DNA of 64,000 nt, taken from positions 310,001-374,000 of the forward strand of contig CAWBIT010000005.1 in the NCBI GenBank assembly GCA_963789025.1, given 5' to 3'. Position 1 is the stretch's first letter. Each line of letters starts with the position of its first letter. Below are positions 24,178 through 35,757 of the stretch, in pieces. The notes below the pieces were generated by a model. That model did no database searches. It saw only the letters and a list, made by a program, of their open reading frames with translations, and was not told the origin of the DNA. This DNA is from AP-15 sp963789025 (lineage in GTDB: Bacteria > Pseudomonadota > Alphaproteobacteria > ATCC43930 > CGMCC-115725). The position numbers and the translations under genes are program-made.

Positions 24178-24432
24178 CTATCTGGCGAGCGAAGGCACCA
24201 GTTCGACGTTCCAGAACTGTTGCGCGTGGGCGGCCATTCTCGCCCGCCGACGCTCGGCGCGGCGCGCCGCGTATTCGCCGAGCGCCTCTCGATCGGCCGC
24301 GGCAACCGAAGCCTGGGTCGGCAGGACGCATGCGGTCGGGCACCTTGTTACTCCCTTGACCCGGATGAATTCGGCCACCTCGGTTGCAGAATCCTTGTTG
24401 GAAATAAAACCCCGCGATCCCTCGTTAACCAT
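24178..24432 (-). CDS. Small hypothetical protein with a paired-cysteine motif
   Basis: Eighty-four residues: ATEVAEFIRVKGVTRCPTAC, then VLPTQASVAAADREALGEYA, a basic helix ARRAERRRARMAAH and QFWNVELVP. The RVKGVTRCPTAC segment resembles short conserved proteins in Hyphomicrobiales. The two Cys (CPTAC) could bind metal, which is inference. The start at 24432 is the only good one; function unknown. Confidence 0.58.
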   Translation of the reverse strand: MVNEGSRGFISNKDSATEVAEFIRVKGVTRCPTACVLPTQASVAAADREALGEYAARRAERRRARMAAHAQQFWNVELVPSLAR

Positions 24433-24579
24433 TGAACCGCTCCGTTACCAGCCGCCTCGCGGCATGATCAACCCCCGCGAGGCGTAGTTAATTGCCCAAA
24501 CGACATCCCGCCATGACGGAGTTACCGGTGGTCCGGAGCAACAAAAACGTTCTGTGCCTTTGGGGAATTCGGTCCCGGT

Positions 24580-24665
24580 TTTTGCCGGCTATTCGGCCGG
24601 GGAACTTCGCCGGAGAACCCCTTTTGGGTTCTCCGGCATGTTGCCGGCATGTTCCGTGGGACAGA
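24580..24665. terminator. Cluster of GC-rich hairpins
   Basis: The strongest element is at 24609-24637: GCCGGAGAACCC, loop CTTTT, GGGTTCTCCGGC, a perfect 12-bp stem. Weaker flanking hairpins are CCGGC-TATTC-GGCCGG and CCGGC-ATGTT-GCCGG. It lies just beyond the 3' end of the leftward gene 24693-25397. No clear T-run follows, so a terminator or mRNA-stabilising role is inferred. Confidence 0.4.
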
Positions 24666-24692
24666 GTCGCGCCCCTGCGCCGATCGGTTTAA

Positions 24693-25397
24693 TTAATCGG
24701 CGCCGGCGTTTAGCCGCTGCGATTGCTGGGTCCCGATGAAGAGTTCGACGGTGTCAGTGTCCGGGATGGCGCCACTCGGCGTGACCCGGCTCTGGTAGGG
24801 AATATTGAATTTCGCAAATCCGTCCAACAGTATTTTGACCGTGTCGGAACTGTTGTCTCCATTCACGTAGAGATTTATCCCCGGCGCGCGGACCTCACCG
24901 AATATTTTGGTTACTTGAGGACCTTGGACCTCCCAATTGGCAGCCCGCAGGATATTTACCAGCTGATTGGCGTATTGATACGCCTCCATATCGTCCGGGA
25001 TACAGGAAACGATTACCCGGCGGCTGCCGAACTGCTGCAGATACGATGCCAGATCATCGGCTGCCGTTTGTGTGATCGAACGGGCATGTCTTCCCGCTTC
25101 GAGTTCTTTGACGCGATCCTCCAATACCCTTATCCGAAAGTTGAGACTGACGACGCTCGGCCCATTAGGCGCGGCGGTCGGGATTTGCGGCGCCGCGCTC
25201 GTTCCCGCGAGCGCCAAGGCTTCCCCCCCTTCCCGTCGCCCGAGCCAGACCGTAGCGGCGATCGACAGGCATCCGAAGACGAGGATGCTGGCCATCCACA
25301 ACCGCCGGCCGCCCGGACCCCTGGGAGGCGATTCCGCGGCGGTCAGAGCAAGCGCGGTCACGATAATCACCGACAGCGCCGGCAACCAAAGAGGCAT
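24693..25397 (-). CDS. Membrane-anchored hypothetical protein coupled to an MFS carrier
   Basis: A 234-residue protein: two hydrophobic segments (LWLPALSVIIVTALALTAA and LWMASILVFGCLSIAATVWL), a coiled coil (LNFRIRVLEDRVKELEAGR), then a globular domain with ASYLQQFGSRRVIVSCIPDD, QYANQLVNILRAANWEVQGP and DTVELFIGTQQS. The pattern resembles periplasmic or cytoplasmic ligand-sensing domains but I do not recognise a family. A GTG at 25406 overlapping the MFS stop (GTGA) is an alternative start, which implies coupling to the transporter. Confidence 0.72.
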   Translation of the reverse strand: MPLWLPALSVIIVTALALTAAESPPRGPGGRRLWMASILVFGCLSIAATVWLGRREGGEALALAGTSAAPQIPTAAPNGPSVVSLNFRIRVLEDRVKELEAGRHARSITQTAADDLASYLQQFGSRRVIVSCIPDDMEAYQYANQLVNILRAANWEVQGPQVTKIFGEVRAPGINLYVNGDNSSDTVKILLDGFAKFNIPYQSRVTPSGAIPDTDTVELFIGTQQSQRLNAGAD

Positions 25398-25402
25398 TCG
25401 CG

Positions 25403-26683
25403 TCACGCGGCCGGCACGGCGTCGTGCGCGCGTTCGGCGCGCCGGCCGCCGGCCCCTATCGACAACGCCATCGCCGCCGCCGCGAAGCACAGCAGCCCGG
25501 CAAATAGGAACGCCTCGAGATAGGTGCCGAACGAGATCCGCAGCACCCCGCCGAGATAGGCGGCCGAGGCCCCGCCGACCTGATGGATCACCGTGATCCA
25601 CGCGACCATGATCCCGGTCCGCTCGGTTCCGACGACGCGGCTCAACAGCCGAACGGTCGGCGGGACCCCGGCGATCCAGTCGAGCCCGTAGAACACCGAG
25701 AACAACGACAGGCCGTAAAACGACATGTCGAACGCGAAGGGCAGATAGAGCAGGGAGAGGCCGCGCAGTCCGTAATACCAGGCGAGGAGCAACCGGTTGT
25801 CCACCCGGTCGCTGAGCCAGCCGGACAGCGTTCCGCCGAGGAAGCTGAAGACACCGGTCGCCGCGAGAAGACCCGCTCCGGTGACCTCGGCCAGGCCATG
25901 ATCGACGCATGCCGGGATCAGATGCGTGCCGATCAGACCGTTGGTCGAAGCGCCGCAGACAAAATAGCTGCCGGCAATGAGCCAGAAATCGCGCGAGCGG
26001 GCGCTCTCGCCAAACGCGCGAAAAGCCAGGGTCAACGGATTGCCGTCGAGCGCCGGCGCGGGTCGGAAGCCGCGACTGGCGCCATAGGGCGCCAAGCCGA
26101 GATCTTCCGGACGGTCGCGCATCAAGAGCGCTATCAGCGGGACAAAGGCCGCGACCGAAGCCGCGAGCAGCAGCGACATCACGCGCCAGCCCATACTGGT
26201 CGCCAGACCCGCCATCGTCGGGAGGAAGATCAGCTGACCCGCGGCGTTGGCTGCCGTCAATATGCCCACGACGAGCCCCTGGCGGACCCGGAACCAGCGC
26301 GCGGCAATGAACGCGGCGAGAAAGTTGCCGATGACCCCGCAACTCGCGCCGACCACGGCGCCCCACAGCAGGATAAGCTGCCAGGAATGCCGCATCGTCG
26401 GTGTCAGTGCGACGCCGGCCGCCGTCACCGCGAGCGCCACGGCCATTGTGCGCCTGACGCCAAAGCGGTCGATCAGCGCCGCGGCGAAGGGGCCGATCAG
26501 CCCGTAGAGCAACAGGTTGACCCCGACCGCAAAGGAGATTGTCGAACGCGCCCAGTGAAACTCGTTTTCGAGCGGCACGATCAGAATGCCCGGGGCGGCA
26601 CGCACGCCCGCCGTCAGCAGCAGCACGACAAACGTGACAGCCGCGACAACCCAGGCGTAATGCAGCTTGGCTGGCAGACGCAT
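25403..26683 (-). CDS. MFS transporter (monocarboxylate/OFA-like)
   Basis: A 426-residue carrier with about 12 hydrophobic helices. LHYAWVVAAVTFVVLLLTAG and VPLENEFHWARSTISFAVGV are typical of the oxalate-formate/monocarboxylate subgroup; the loop 2-3 motif reads ALIDRFGVRRTMAV and the half-repeat GWLSDRVDNRLLLAWYYG. ATG 26683 opens directly on the first helix; the frame upstream to 27037 overlaps the P450 gene antisense. The substrate is probably a small carboxylate, by subgroup only. Confidence 0.87.
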   Translation of the reverse strand: MRLPAKLHYAWVVAAVTFVVLLLTAGVRAAPGILIVPLENEFHWARSTISFAVGVNLLLYGLIGPFAAALIDRFGVRRTMAVALAVTAAGVALTPTMRHSWQLILLWGAVVGASCGVIGNFLAAFIAARWFRVRQGLVVGILTAANAAGQLIFLPTMAGLATSMGWRVMSLLLAASVAAFVPLIALLMRDRPEDLGLAPYGASRGFRPAPALDGNPLTLAFRAFGESARSRDFWLIAGSYFVCGASTNGLIGTHLIPACVDHGLAEVTGAGLLAATGVFSFLGGTLSGWLSDRVDNRLLLAWYYGLRGLSLLYLPFAFDMSFYGLSLFSVFYGLDWIAGVPPTVRLLSRVVGTERTGIMVAWITVIHQVGGASAAYLGGVLRISFGTYLEAFLFAGLLCFAAAAMALSIGAGGRRAERAHDAVPAA

Positions 26684-26864
26684 TGACACCACTCGGTTAG
26701 CGGTCGACACACTGGCAGCGTCGCCCAAAAAGGCAACATCCTTGCGCCCTTCGGCCACGGATGCCTCCGGACCGTGAATATGCTTGGATAAACCGCGGCG
26801 ATGCCGATCTCTGTCAGGGCGGTTGGGCGAGGTGCGGATGCGGGCGGTCAGCGAAGGGCGAGCG

Positions 26865-28193
26865 ATGTTCCCGCCCACGGCTCGTGCCTCGAAGGGGGGG
26901 GCCTCGGCTCGCGGCATCGCACGGGCGCTGGGGGACAATGCGCTGTTGGCCTTCCCGCCGGAGGCCTTCGAGGAAGAGGTGGTGGTCCGCAATTTCTTCG
27001 GACGGCGGCAGGTCATTCTCAGCCGGCCCGCGAGCATCCATCACATCCTCGTGGACAACCCGGCAAATTACCGCCGCACTCCTGCCACGATCCGCATGCT
27101 GCGCCCATTGCTCGGCAAGGGTCTCTTGCTCAGCGAAGGCGAGGATTGGCGGTATCAGCGGCAGACCGTTGCGCCGGCATTCACGCCGCGGACGATCCCG
27201 GTGCTGGCGCGTCATATTGCGCAAGCGACCGGCGCTCTGATCGATGAGCTCGCCGATTGCCGCGGGCGCCCGGTCGATCTCCTCGCCGAGATGCAATTCC
27301 TCGCCCTCGAGATCGCCGGCCGGTCGATGTTTTCGCTGGCCATGGATCGCCACGGGGTGGAGCTGCGCGAGCTCGTCACCGGTTATGCCGAGCATCTCGG
27401 CCGGCCGACCCTCCTTGATTTTCTGCTGCCCTTGCCGATCCCCAGCCCGCGCGAATTTGCGCGGCGGCGCTTTCACCGCCGCTGGATGGCGCTGATCGGG
27501 CGGCTGATCGCCGAGCGCCGCGAGAGGACATCCGACGGCGCACCGGGTGATCTGTTCGACGTTCTGTCGACCGAGGAACGGGATCCGGACCGTCTGGCCG
27601 ATCAGTTCGCGACCTTGATCACCGCGGGGCACGAGACAACGGCGGTTGCATTGTTCTGGGCGCTCTACCTCGTCACGGCGACGCCCGAGGTCGAGGCGCG
27701 CATCGTTGCGGAAGCCGCGCCGCTCGATCTCGGCCTGGAGCAGGCCACCGAGGCATTGCCGAGGCTCGTTTACACGCGCGCGGTCGTGCAGGAGGCATTG
27801 CGGCTCTACCCGCCGGCCTTCACCTTGGCGCGCCAGGCGCGCCGTGCCGATACCGCCGGCGGCATCCCGATCCCGGCGCGCGCGGTTGTATTGATCGCCC
27901 CCTGGGTCTTGCACCGCCATCGGCGCCTGTGGGACCAGCCTGAGAAGTTCGACCCGGCGCGATTTCTGCCGGGCGCCGCGCCGCCCGAACGCTGCGCCTA
28001 TCTGCCCTTCGGCATGGGCCCGCGCGTCTGCATCGGCGCCCAGTTCGCGCTGACCGAAGCGACCTTGGTTCTCGCGGCCATGATCCGGGCTTTCCATATC
28101 GAACGCGCCGATACGGAACCCGTGATGCCGGTCGCGATCGTCACCACCCAGCCCGACCACTCGCCGCTCTTCCGCCTCGCGCGCCGCCGGTAA
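26865..28193 (+). CDS. Cytochrome P450
   Basis: About 442 residues. The oxygen-binding I helix AGHETTAVALFWAL, the ExxR of VVQEALRLYPPA, and the heme loop FGMGPRVCIGAQFAL with its Cys ligand are all present, so it should be a functional monooxygenase. No membrane anchor, hence soluble. Start is uncertain: ATG 26865 (after GAAGGG) is chosen; ATG 26838 or TTG 26784 are possible. No ferredoxin or reductase gene is nearby. The HD hydrolase gene follows by 13 bases. Confidence 0.9.
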   Translation: MFPPTARASKGGASARGIARALGDNALLAFPPEAFEEEVVVRNFFGRRQVILSRPASIHHILVDNPANYRRTPATIRMLRPLLGKGLLLSEGEDWRYQRQTVAPAFTPRTIPVLARHIAQATGALIDELADCRGRPVDLLAEMQFLALEIAGRSMFSLAMDRHGVELRELVTGYAEHLGRPTLLDFLLPLPIPSPREFARRRFHRRWMALIGRLIAERRERTSDGAPGDLFDVLSTEERDPDRLADQFATLITAGHETTAVALFWALYLVTATPEVEARIVAEAAPLDLGLEQATEALPRLVYTRAVVQEALRLYPPAFTLARQARRADTAGGIPIPARAVVLIAPWVLHRHRRLWDQPEKFDPARFLPGAAPPERCAYLPFGMGPRVCIGAQFALTEATLVLAAMIRAFHIERADTEPVMPVAIVTTQPDHSPLFRLARRR

Positions 28194-28206
28194 TGAGGAG
28201 GCGATC

Positions 28207-29067
28207 ATGCTGAACCCGACGAGCCTTCTTGCTGATGCATTGGGCCGGAACCTGGCGGAGACCTACCGCAGGATCTATGGCGAGCGAGAGCCGCACATCG
28301 CCCATGTGCTGGACGAAGCCGCCCGGCTCGTCATCGAGCGCATCGCCAGCAGCGATGCGCTCTATCACGATTGCGAGCACACGGCCCTCGTCACCCTTTG
28401 CGTCCAGGACATTTTGCGCGGCCGCCGCCTCGAGCGGACCATCACCCCCAGCGATTGGGGCCATACCATTTTGGCCGCGCTGAACCACGATATTGGATAT
28501 GTGCGTGGGATCTGCGCCGGCGACACGGCCGAGCATTTCGTGATCGATGCCGCCGGCAATACCATGACGCCCCCGCGCGGCGCGTCCGACGCCTTCCTGA
28601 TGCCCTATCACGTGGAACGGGGGAAGATTAAGGTCCGCGAGCGTTTCGCGCCCGTTCCCTTCATCGATGAGGAACGGATCGCCGGGGCCATCGAGCTGAC
28701 GCGCTTCCCGGTGCCGGACGACGAAGACCACGCTGCCACCGACACGGAAGCGGCCTTGGTCAGAGCCGGCGATCTGATCGGCCAATTGGGCGATCCGCTC
28801 TACCCGTGCAAGCTGAACGCGCTCTACCACGAATTCGCCGAAACCGGCGTCAACGAGAGGCTCGGCTATACCAGTCCTGCCGACATGGTCGACCGCTATC
28901 CGCAATTCTATTGGAGCAAGGTCGAGCGCGATATCGGGGACGCTCTGCGTTATCTCGAGATGACGATGGAGGGCAAGCTATGGACCGCGACCCTCTACAG
29001 CCACATCTTCGCGATCGAGCATAATCGCCGGCGGATGGGTCCGCAGCCTGGGCCTCCGCAGCAGTAG
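28207..29067 (+). CDS. HD-domain metal-dependent phosphohydrolase
   Basis: A 286-residue HD protein: the first His in LYHDCEHTALVTLCVQDIL, the HD pair in ILAALNHDIGYVRG and a downstream Asp in LVRAGDLIGQLGDP complete the metal set. ATG 28207 follows GAGGAGG. It is probably co-transcribed with the P450. The substrate (nucleotide, cyclic nucleotide or phosphoester) is not identifiable. Confidence 0.85.
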   Translation: MLNPTSLLADALGRNLAETYRRIYGEREPHIAHVLDEAARLVIERIASSDALYHDCEHTALVTLCVQDILRGRRLERTITPSDWGHTILAALNHDIGYVRGICAGDTAEHFVIDAAGNTMTPPRGASDAFLMPYHVERGKIKVRERFAPVPFIDEERIAGAIELTRFPVPDDEDHAATDTEAALVRAGDLIGQLGDPLYPCKLNALYHEFAETGVNERLGYTSPADMVDRYPQFYWSKVERDIGDALRYLEMTMEGKLWTATLYSHIFAIEHNRRRMGPQPGPPQQ

Positions 29068-29082
29068 AGGTGACGGCCGGGA

Positions 29083-29415
29083 CTAGGCGCCGGGCAGCCA
29101 TCTCTCCCCGGATCTCAGGAGCGGCGGCACTTCGCGCGCAAACTCGTCGTCGACGGTGTATTCGTAGCAGCGGACGCGGTCGGCCTCGGGATGGGCCGCC
29201 GTAATCGCGGCAAGCGCCTCCGCCAATGTATCGAAATCGCCGGTGTATTGCAGCCGGCTGTTCCATACCCCGCGCCACGCCCGGCTCAACCGCCCGACCG
29301 TGGCCTCGTTGGTTTCGGGCATGCGGTCGATATAGGCGGTAATCTCGATGCCGACCGGCCCGCCGCCACGCGTCTCGTCGCGGGTAATCTCAACTCGAAA
29401 GGTTTGATAAGCCAT
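29083..29415 (-). CDS. Hypothetical protein
   Basis: One hundred ten residues with alternating beta-strand and helix: FRVEITRDETRGGGPVGIEI, AWRGVWNSRLQYTGDFDTLA, AITAAHPEADRVRCYEYTVD. A compact alpha/beta domain is likely. ATG 29415 has a weak TGGAG upstream. Convergent with the HD gene. No family recognised. Confidence 0.6.
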   Translation of the reverse strand: MAYQTFRVEITRDETRGGGPVGIEITAYIDRMPETNEATVGRLSRAWRGVWNSRLQYTGDFDTLAEALAAITAAHPEADRVRCYEYTVDDEFAREVPPLLRSGERWLPGA

Positions 29416-29479
29416 AGCTCCAGTCTACGCCCGGTCAGCGCGACGCGATACCAGTAGTGTTCAGAGCCATTCAAAAGAT

Positions 29480-31040
29480 TCACTCGGTGACGGCGGACCG
29501 ATGTTCGCATTGAAAATCCTGCCACACCGGCCCACTGGTCCGGCCTTTGGCCGACCCGAGGACAGGCTCCGGCCGGGGTGGACGGCCCCCTACGGCATCG
29601 AATGTGCCAGGCTGTGATGATTGACAGCGCAGCCAAGGGGAGCCGTGCGAATGACGATTATCAGAATTGGTCTGGACACGTCCAAACATGTCTTTCAAGT
29701 TCATGGGGTTAGCGAGAATGAGCAGCCGGTGTTGCGGCGGCAGCTCCGGCGCGGCGAGGTGGAGAAGTTCTTCGCCAAGCTGGCGCCGACGCGAATCGGC
29801 ATTGAGGCATGCGGCGCCTCGCATCACTGGGCGCGGCTTCTGCGGGGCTTGGGGCATGAGGCGATGCTGATCCCGCCGCAATACATCAAGCCTTACGTCA
29901 AGCGCGGCAAGAACGACGCGATCGATGCCGAGGCGATCTGCGAAGCGATGAGCCGGCCGACGATGCGGTTTGTGCCGGTCAAAGCCGCCGAGCAGCAAGC
30001 GGCGCTGACGATGCTCGGCGTGCGTGATCTGCTGGTCAAGCAGCGCACGATGCTGATCAACGCGATGCGCGGAGTTCGGGGTTACAGCGGCGAAGGGACC
30101 ACAGCAAGTGAGCGAGCTGTTGCGGCGCGTGGCTGCCGAAGAGAGCGTGCCGGCGCTGGCCCGCGAGATGCTCGGCATGCTGGCCGGCCAGCTCGATGTC
30201 TTGACTGCCAAACTGAAGACCATCGAGGCGCGGCTGATGGCGTGGCACAAGCAAGATCAGACCAGCCAGTGCCTGGCGACGATCCCCGGCATCGGGCCGA
30301 TTGGCAGCGTCAGTTTCGCGCTCAAGAGCCTGCCCTCGCGAAAGCGGGGGTACCCGACGCCAAAGCCTTTCGCTCGGGCCGGCACTTCGCCGCGTGGACC
30401 GGCATAACGCCGCGCGAGAACTCCACGGCAGGCAAACACCGGCCCGGCAAGATCAGCCGAGAGGGCGATGAGAGCTTGCGGCGACTGCTCGTCCTGGGCG
30501 CGACGGCGGTCATCCAGCAGGCCAAGGCGGGCCGCGCCTCGCCGTGGCTGCTGGAATTGCTGGCGCGCAAGCCCAAGAAGCTGGCGGCGGTCGCGCTGGC
30601 CAACAAGATGGCCCGCATCGTCTGGGCCATGATGGTGAGCGGCGAGACTTACCGGCGCCCGACGCAGGCCTGAGCCCGCCCGCCACCGGTATCTGGGACA
30701 CCTGGCACTGGCAAGGACAGCAGCAGCAAGATGGCGATCGGTCGATCCGAGGATCGGGACAACCCGGGGGACCCGATGGTGCTTAGACATCACGGTAATG
30801 TTTGGGACCCGATCCGCGTAACCCATCTGGGCCAGCGGTCAACCGACCGCACCACAAAGGCCGGACATATGACCGCAACCGACCAGACCCGTCACAGCTG
30901 CCAGCTCCTTGCGAGACGGGGGCCGTCCACATAGGGGTCCCGGCCTTCCGCCCACGGAACAAGTCCGTGGGCTGAAGGCCCACGGGAAGACGAGGACGGG
31001 CGCGTGGCACTGAATCATCTGTATGCATCTTAGCACTAGC
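29480..31040 (+). mobile_element. Decayed IS110-family (IS1111-like) element
   Basis: Comprises a frameshifted transposase (29651-30673) with about 170 bases of noncoding DNA before it and about 375 after. The long 3' noncoding part is characteristic of the IS1111 group. Exact ends are not resolvable by eye because this family lacks normal terminal repeats, so the limits are approximate. Confidence 0.65.
29651..30673 (+). pseudogene. IS110-family (IS1111-like) transposase, frameshifted
   Basis: The DEDD RuvC-like domain is intact: IRIGLDTSKHVFQVHGVSEN, RIGIEACGASHHWARLL and GKNDAIDAEAICEAM. After MRG at about 30072 the frame moves: the expected HLA is missing and EFGVTAAKGPQQVSELL continues in another frame, consistent with an 11-base deletion. 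That frame carries PGIGPIGSVSFALKS, then near 30330-30355 the reading returns to the first frame for SGRHFAAWTGITPRENSTAG and GDESLRRLLVLGA. The C-terminal serine domain is therefore split. Inactive unless a frameshifted product is made. Confidence 0.85.
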
Positions 31041-31048
31041 TCCCGGAG
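30674..31048. other. 3' noncoding tail of the IS110-type element with a strong hairpin
   Basis: No gene. At 30942-30980 GGCCTTC-c-GCCCACGGA, loop ACAAG, TCCGTGGGC-t-GAAGGCC forms a 16-bp stem with one mismatch. In the IS1111 group the guide (bridge) RNA lies in the 3' noncoding end, so remnants may be here. The hairpin could equally serve as a 3' structure for leftward alaS transcripts. Confidence 0.5.
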
Positions 31049-33712
<2,664 letters not shown>

Positions 33713-33873
33713 AGACAAATTCTGGCCCTCCGCGCCGTTCATACAAGGGGCAAACAAGGGCCAGCATTAAGCCCCGGCCATCGGCGTTTTGTACAGATCG
33801 CAATGCGGCGTGTTTAACGCTTGGTAAATGAACGACGCCTTAAGCTGAGCTCCAGCGCAGGCAGTCGACACCG

Positions 33874-35208
33874 GTGGAAGCACACCGAGCATTCTCGCAG
33901 GGGACGTTGAGCAAGTTGGCGTACCGCCTGGCGATCCCTATCGGTGTGCTGTGCCTCTACGCGATCATGGCGGGGCTGTGGCTCTCGGGGGCGCACTCCC
34001 TCTATTTCGGCGCTCTGCGCCTAATTGGCGTCGAAGCGTTCAGCTTTCCCTTTCTCGACGCGCACGCCATTCTGGCGGCCGCCCAATGCGGGCGGCAGGG
34101 CATCGAAGTTTATTTGTCCAACCCCTGTGATGTGCTGGGGCGTCCGCACGCCTATTCGCCGCTGTGGTTGGCGATCTTGCCGGGGTCTCTTGGGACTAGC
34201 GCGACGGGGTGGGTGGGCGCGAGCCTCGACCTGGTGTTCCTTCTCTCATTGACTGTCGTGCTGCGCCCGCGCACCGCCGGGGAGCTGTTTATCCTCGGCG
34301 CGGCGGCGGTTTCGCCAACGACCGTCTATGCTGTGGAACGCGCCAACAATGATCTCGCTGTTTTCCTGCTGGTGGTATGCGGCGCAATCGTGTTCACCGC
34401 GCCGCGGCCCTTCCGGCTGTTCTCGTATGGGCTGTTCGTAGCCGCCGGGCTACTCAAATACTATCCGCTCGTGCTCTTGATTCTTGTCGCCCGCGAAAGA
34501 CGGCGGGACGCTCTGGTCGTTGCGGCCGCAGCCGGTTTCACGCTGCTCCTGTTCGGCGTCGCCTTTTACCCCGAACTTGGAACAGCGCTAACGAGCATCC
34601 CCGCCGCATCCTCGTATTTCACCGACGCCTTCTCCGCCCGGAACCTACCGTTCGGATTTGCAGAAGCTCTGGCCGGGGGCAACTACCGGATCATGATTGC
34701 CATGTTTTTGCTGGCCGCGCTGTTGGGGGTGGCAGTTGCGCGAACGCTTCGGACGGTTCGGCTGCTCGGGCGCGAGCAGCTCGACTGGAGGGCGAGCGAG
34801 ACGCAATCCCTCGTCATCGGTGGCTTGTTGATGGCGGCCTGCTTCTTTGTCGGCCAGAATGTCGCTTATCGCGGCATTCTTCTTCTGCCAGTGCTGTCCG
34901 GGCTGGTCTGCGTCCATCGATCGGCCAAAGACCCAGATGTGCGGCGTTTTTACAGGGAAATGATCGCGGCGGCGCTCTTCGTCATGTGGGAGGAGTGCTT
35001 CCGGCGCGCCCTCCATGCGGTCGTCTCGCCCGTGCCGGGCGGAGGGCTGAGCTCGCGCGCCGAGGTGTTCTTTTGGGTCGGCCGGGAGCTGGTGTGGTGG
35101 TGGCTGGTTATCGGGCTCGTCGCGGTCGTTTCATCGTACCTGCGGCAATCGCCTTTCGCCGAGATTTTCGGAAGAGCCGCCACAGGTCCCGCCCCGTCCC
35201 CCATCTGA
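33874..35208 (+). CDS. Multi-pass membrane protein, GT87/DUF2029-like
   Basis: A 444-residue protein with about ten hydrophobic helices. The extracytoplasmic N-terminal loop DAHAILAAAQCGRQGIEVYL-SNPCDVLGRPHAYSPLW has the Asp and paired Cys seen in some GT-C polyprenol-phosphate-sugar transferases, and AVERANNDLAVFLLVVC plus LKYYPLVLL match that fold. Assignment to GT-C is by pattern only. GTG 33874 is the first start; TTG 33909 is an alternative. Divergent from alaS. Confidence 0.65.
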   Translation: MEAHRAFSQGTLSKLAYRLAIPIGVLCLYAIMAGLWLSGAHSLYFGALRLIGVEAFSFPFLDAHAILAAAQCGRQGIEVYLSNPCDVLGRPHAYSPLWLAILPGSLGTSATGWVGASLDLVFLLSLTVVLRPRTAGELFILGAAAVSPTTVYAVERANNDLAVFLLVVCGAIVFTAPRPFRLFSYGLFVAAGLLKYYPLVLLILVARERRRDALVVAAAAGFTLLLFGVAFYPELGTALTSIPAASSYFTDAFSARNLPFGFAEALAGGNYRIMIAMFLLAALLGVAVARTLRTVRLLGREQLDWRASETQSLVIGGLLMAACFFVGQNVAYRGILLLPVLSGLVCVHRSAKDPDVRRFYREMIAAALFVMWEECFRRALHAVVSPVPGGGLSSRAEVFFWVGRELVWWWLVIGLVAVVSSYLRQSPFAEIFGRAATGPAPSPI

Positions 35209-35225
35209 CGTCTGATGGCTGACCT

Positions 35226-35654
35226 CTAACGCAGCCGCGCTGCGACGGCCGGAAGACCGGCGATGTCGATGCCGTGCTGGGCGGCTTCGGCGATCAGCGA
35301 GAGCGCGTTGGCCCCTTCGCGCATGCGGGTCAAAGCCCACAGCAGCGCCGAGCGGGTTCCGCTGCGGCAATGCGCCACGACCGGCGCCGGCGCATCCCGC
35401 ATCGCTGCGGCAAAGGCGTCGACATCGGCGCGCGATAATGTGGCGGCAGTGATCGGGATGTGGTGGTAGGCGATCCCATGCGCCTCGACGATGCGCCGCG
35501 CCTCGGCGGCCGGCAGCTGGCCCGGGTCTTCGCCGTCGGGGCGATTGTTGATGATCGTTCGCACACCGGCTGCCGCGAGCGCATCGATGTCCGCCCGGTC
35601 GAGCCTGCCGGCGACGCTCACTCCGGGGGCTAACGGAAACAGCTGGGCTGGCAT
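35226..35654 (-). CDS. DUF442/TIGR01244 phosphatase-like protein
   Basis: One hundred forty-two residues with the dual-specificity-phosphatase fold: AGVRTIINNRPDGEDPGQLP, the catalytic loop VVAHCRSGTRSALLWAL (Cys-x5-Arg), and QHGIDIAGL at the end. The family includes BLH/sulfur-transferase-linked proteins in sulfide detoxification; no sulfide:quinone reductase is adjacent here. ATG 35654 follows GGAGGAG. Convergent with the membrane protein at 33874. Confidence 0.85.
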   Translation of the reverse strand: MPAQLFPLAPGVSVAGRLDRADIDALAAAGVRTIINNRPDGEDPGQLPAAEARRIVEAHGIAYHHIPITAATLSRADVDAFAAAMRDAPAPVVAHCRSGTRSALLWALTRMREGANALSLIAEAAQHGIDIAGLPAVAARLR

Positions 35655-35711
35655 GCCGCTCCTCCGCGATGATCCGCTAGCAACCTCGCAGTCGCCGACG
35701 GCGGCGTCACC

Positions 35712-35757
35712 AAAAAAAATCAGCCGGAAAAAAATCAGGCGGAAAAAAATCAGGCGG
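35712..35757 (-). repeat. Triplicated stop-codon/T-tract unit at the 3' end of the ldtR-like gene
   Basis: On the minus strand the sequence reads CGCCTGATTTTTTTC twice in tandem followed by CGGCTGATTTTTTTTGG, so the unit containing the natural TGA stop and a 7-8 base T-run is present three times. No hairpin precedes it. Slippage-type expansion is likely. Confidence 0.85.

Noticed and set aside
26700..28208. Long minus-strand frame opposite the P450
   Set aside because: Typical GC-rich shadow frame: no domain, while the plus strand has all P450 motifs.
30085..30355. Programmed frameshifting in the IS110-type transposase
   Set aside because: The first shift coincides with missing codons (HLA), not a slippery run, so deletion is the simpler explanation.
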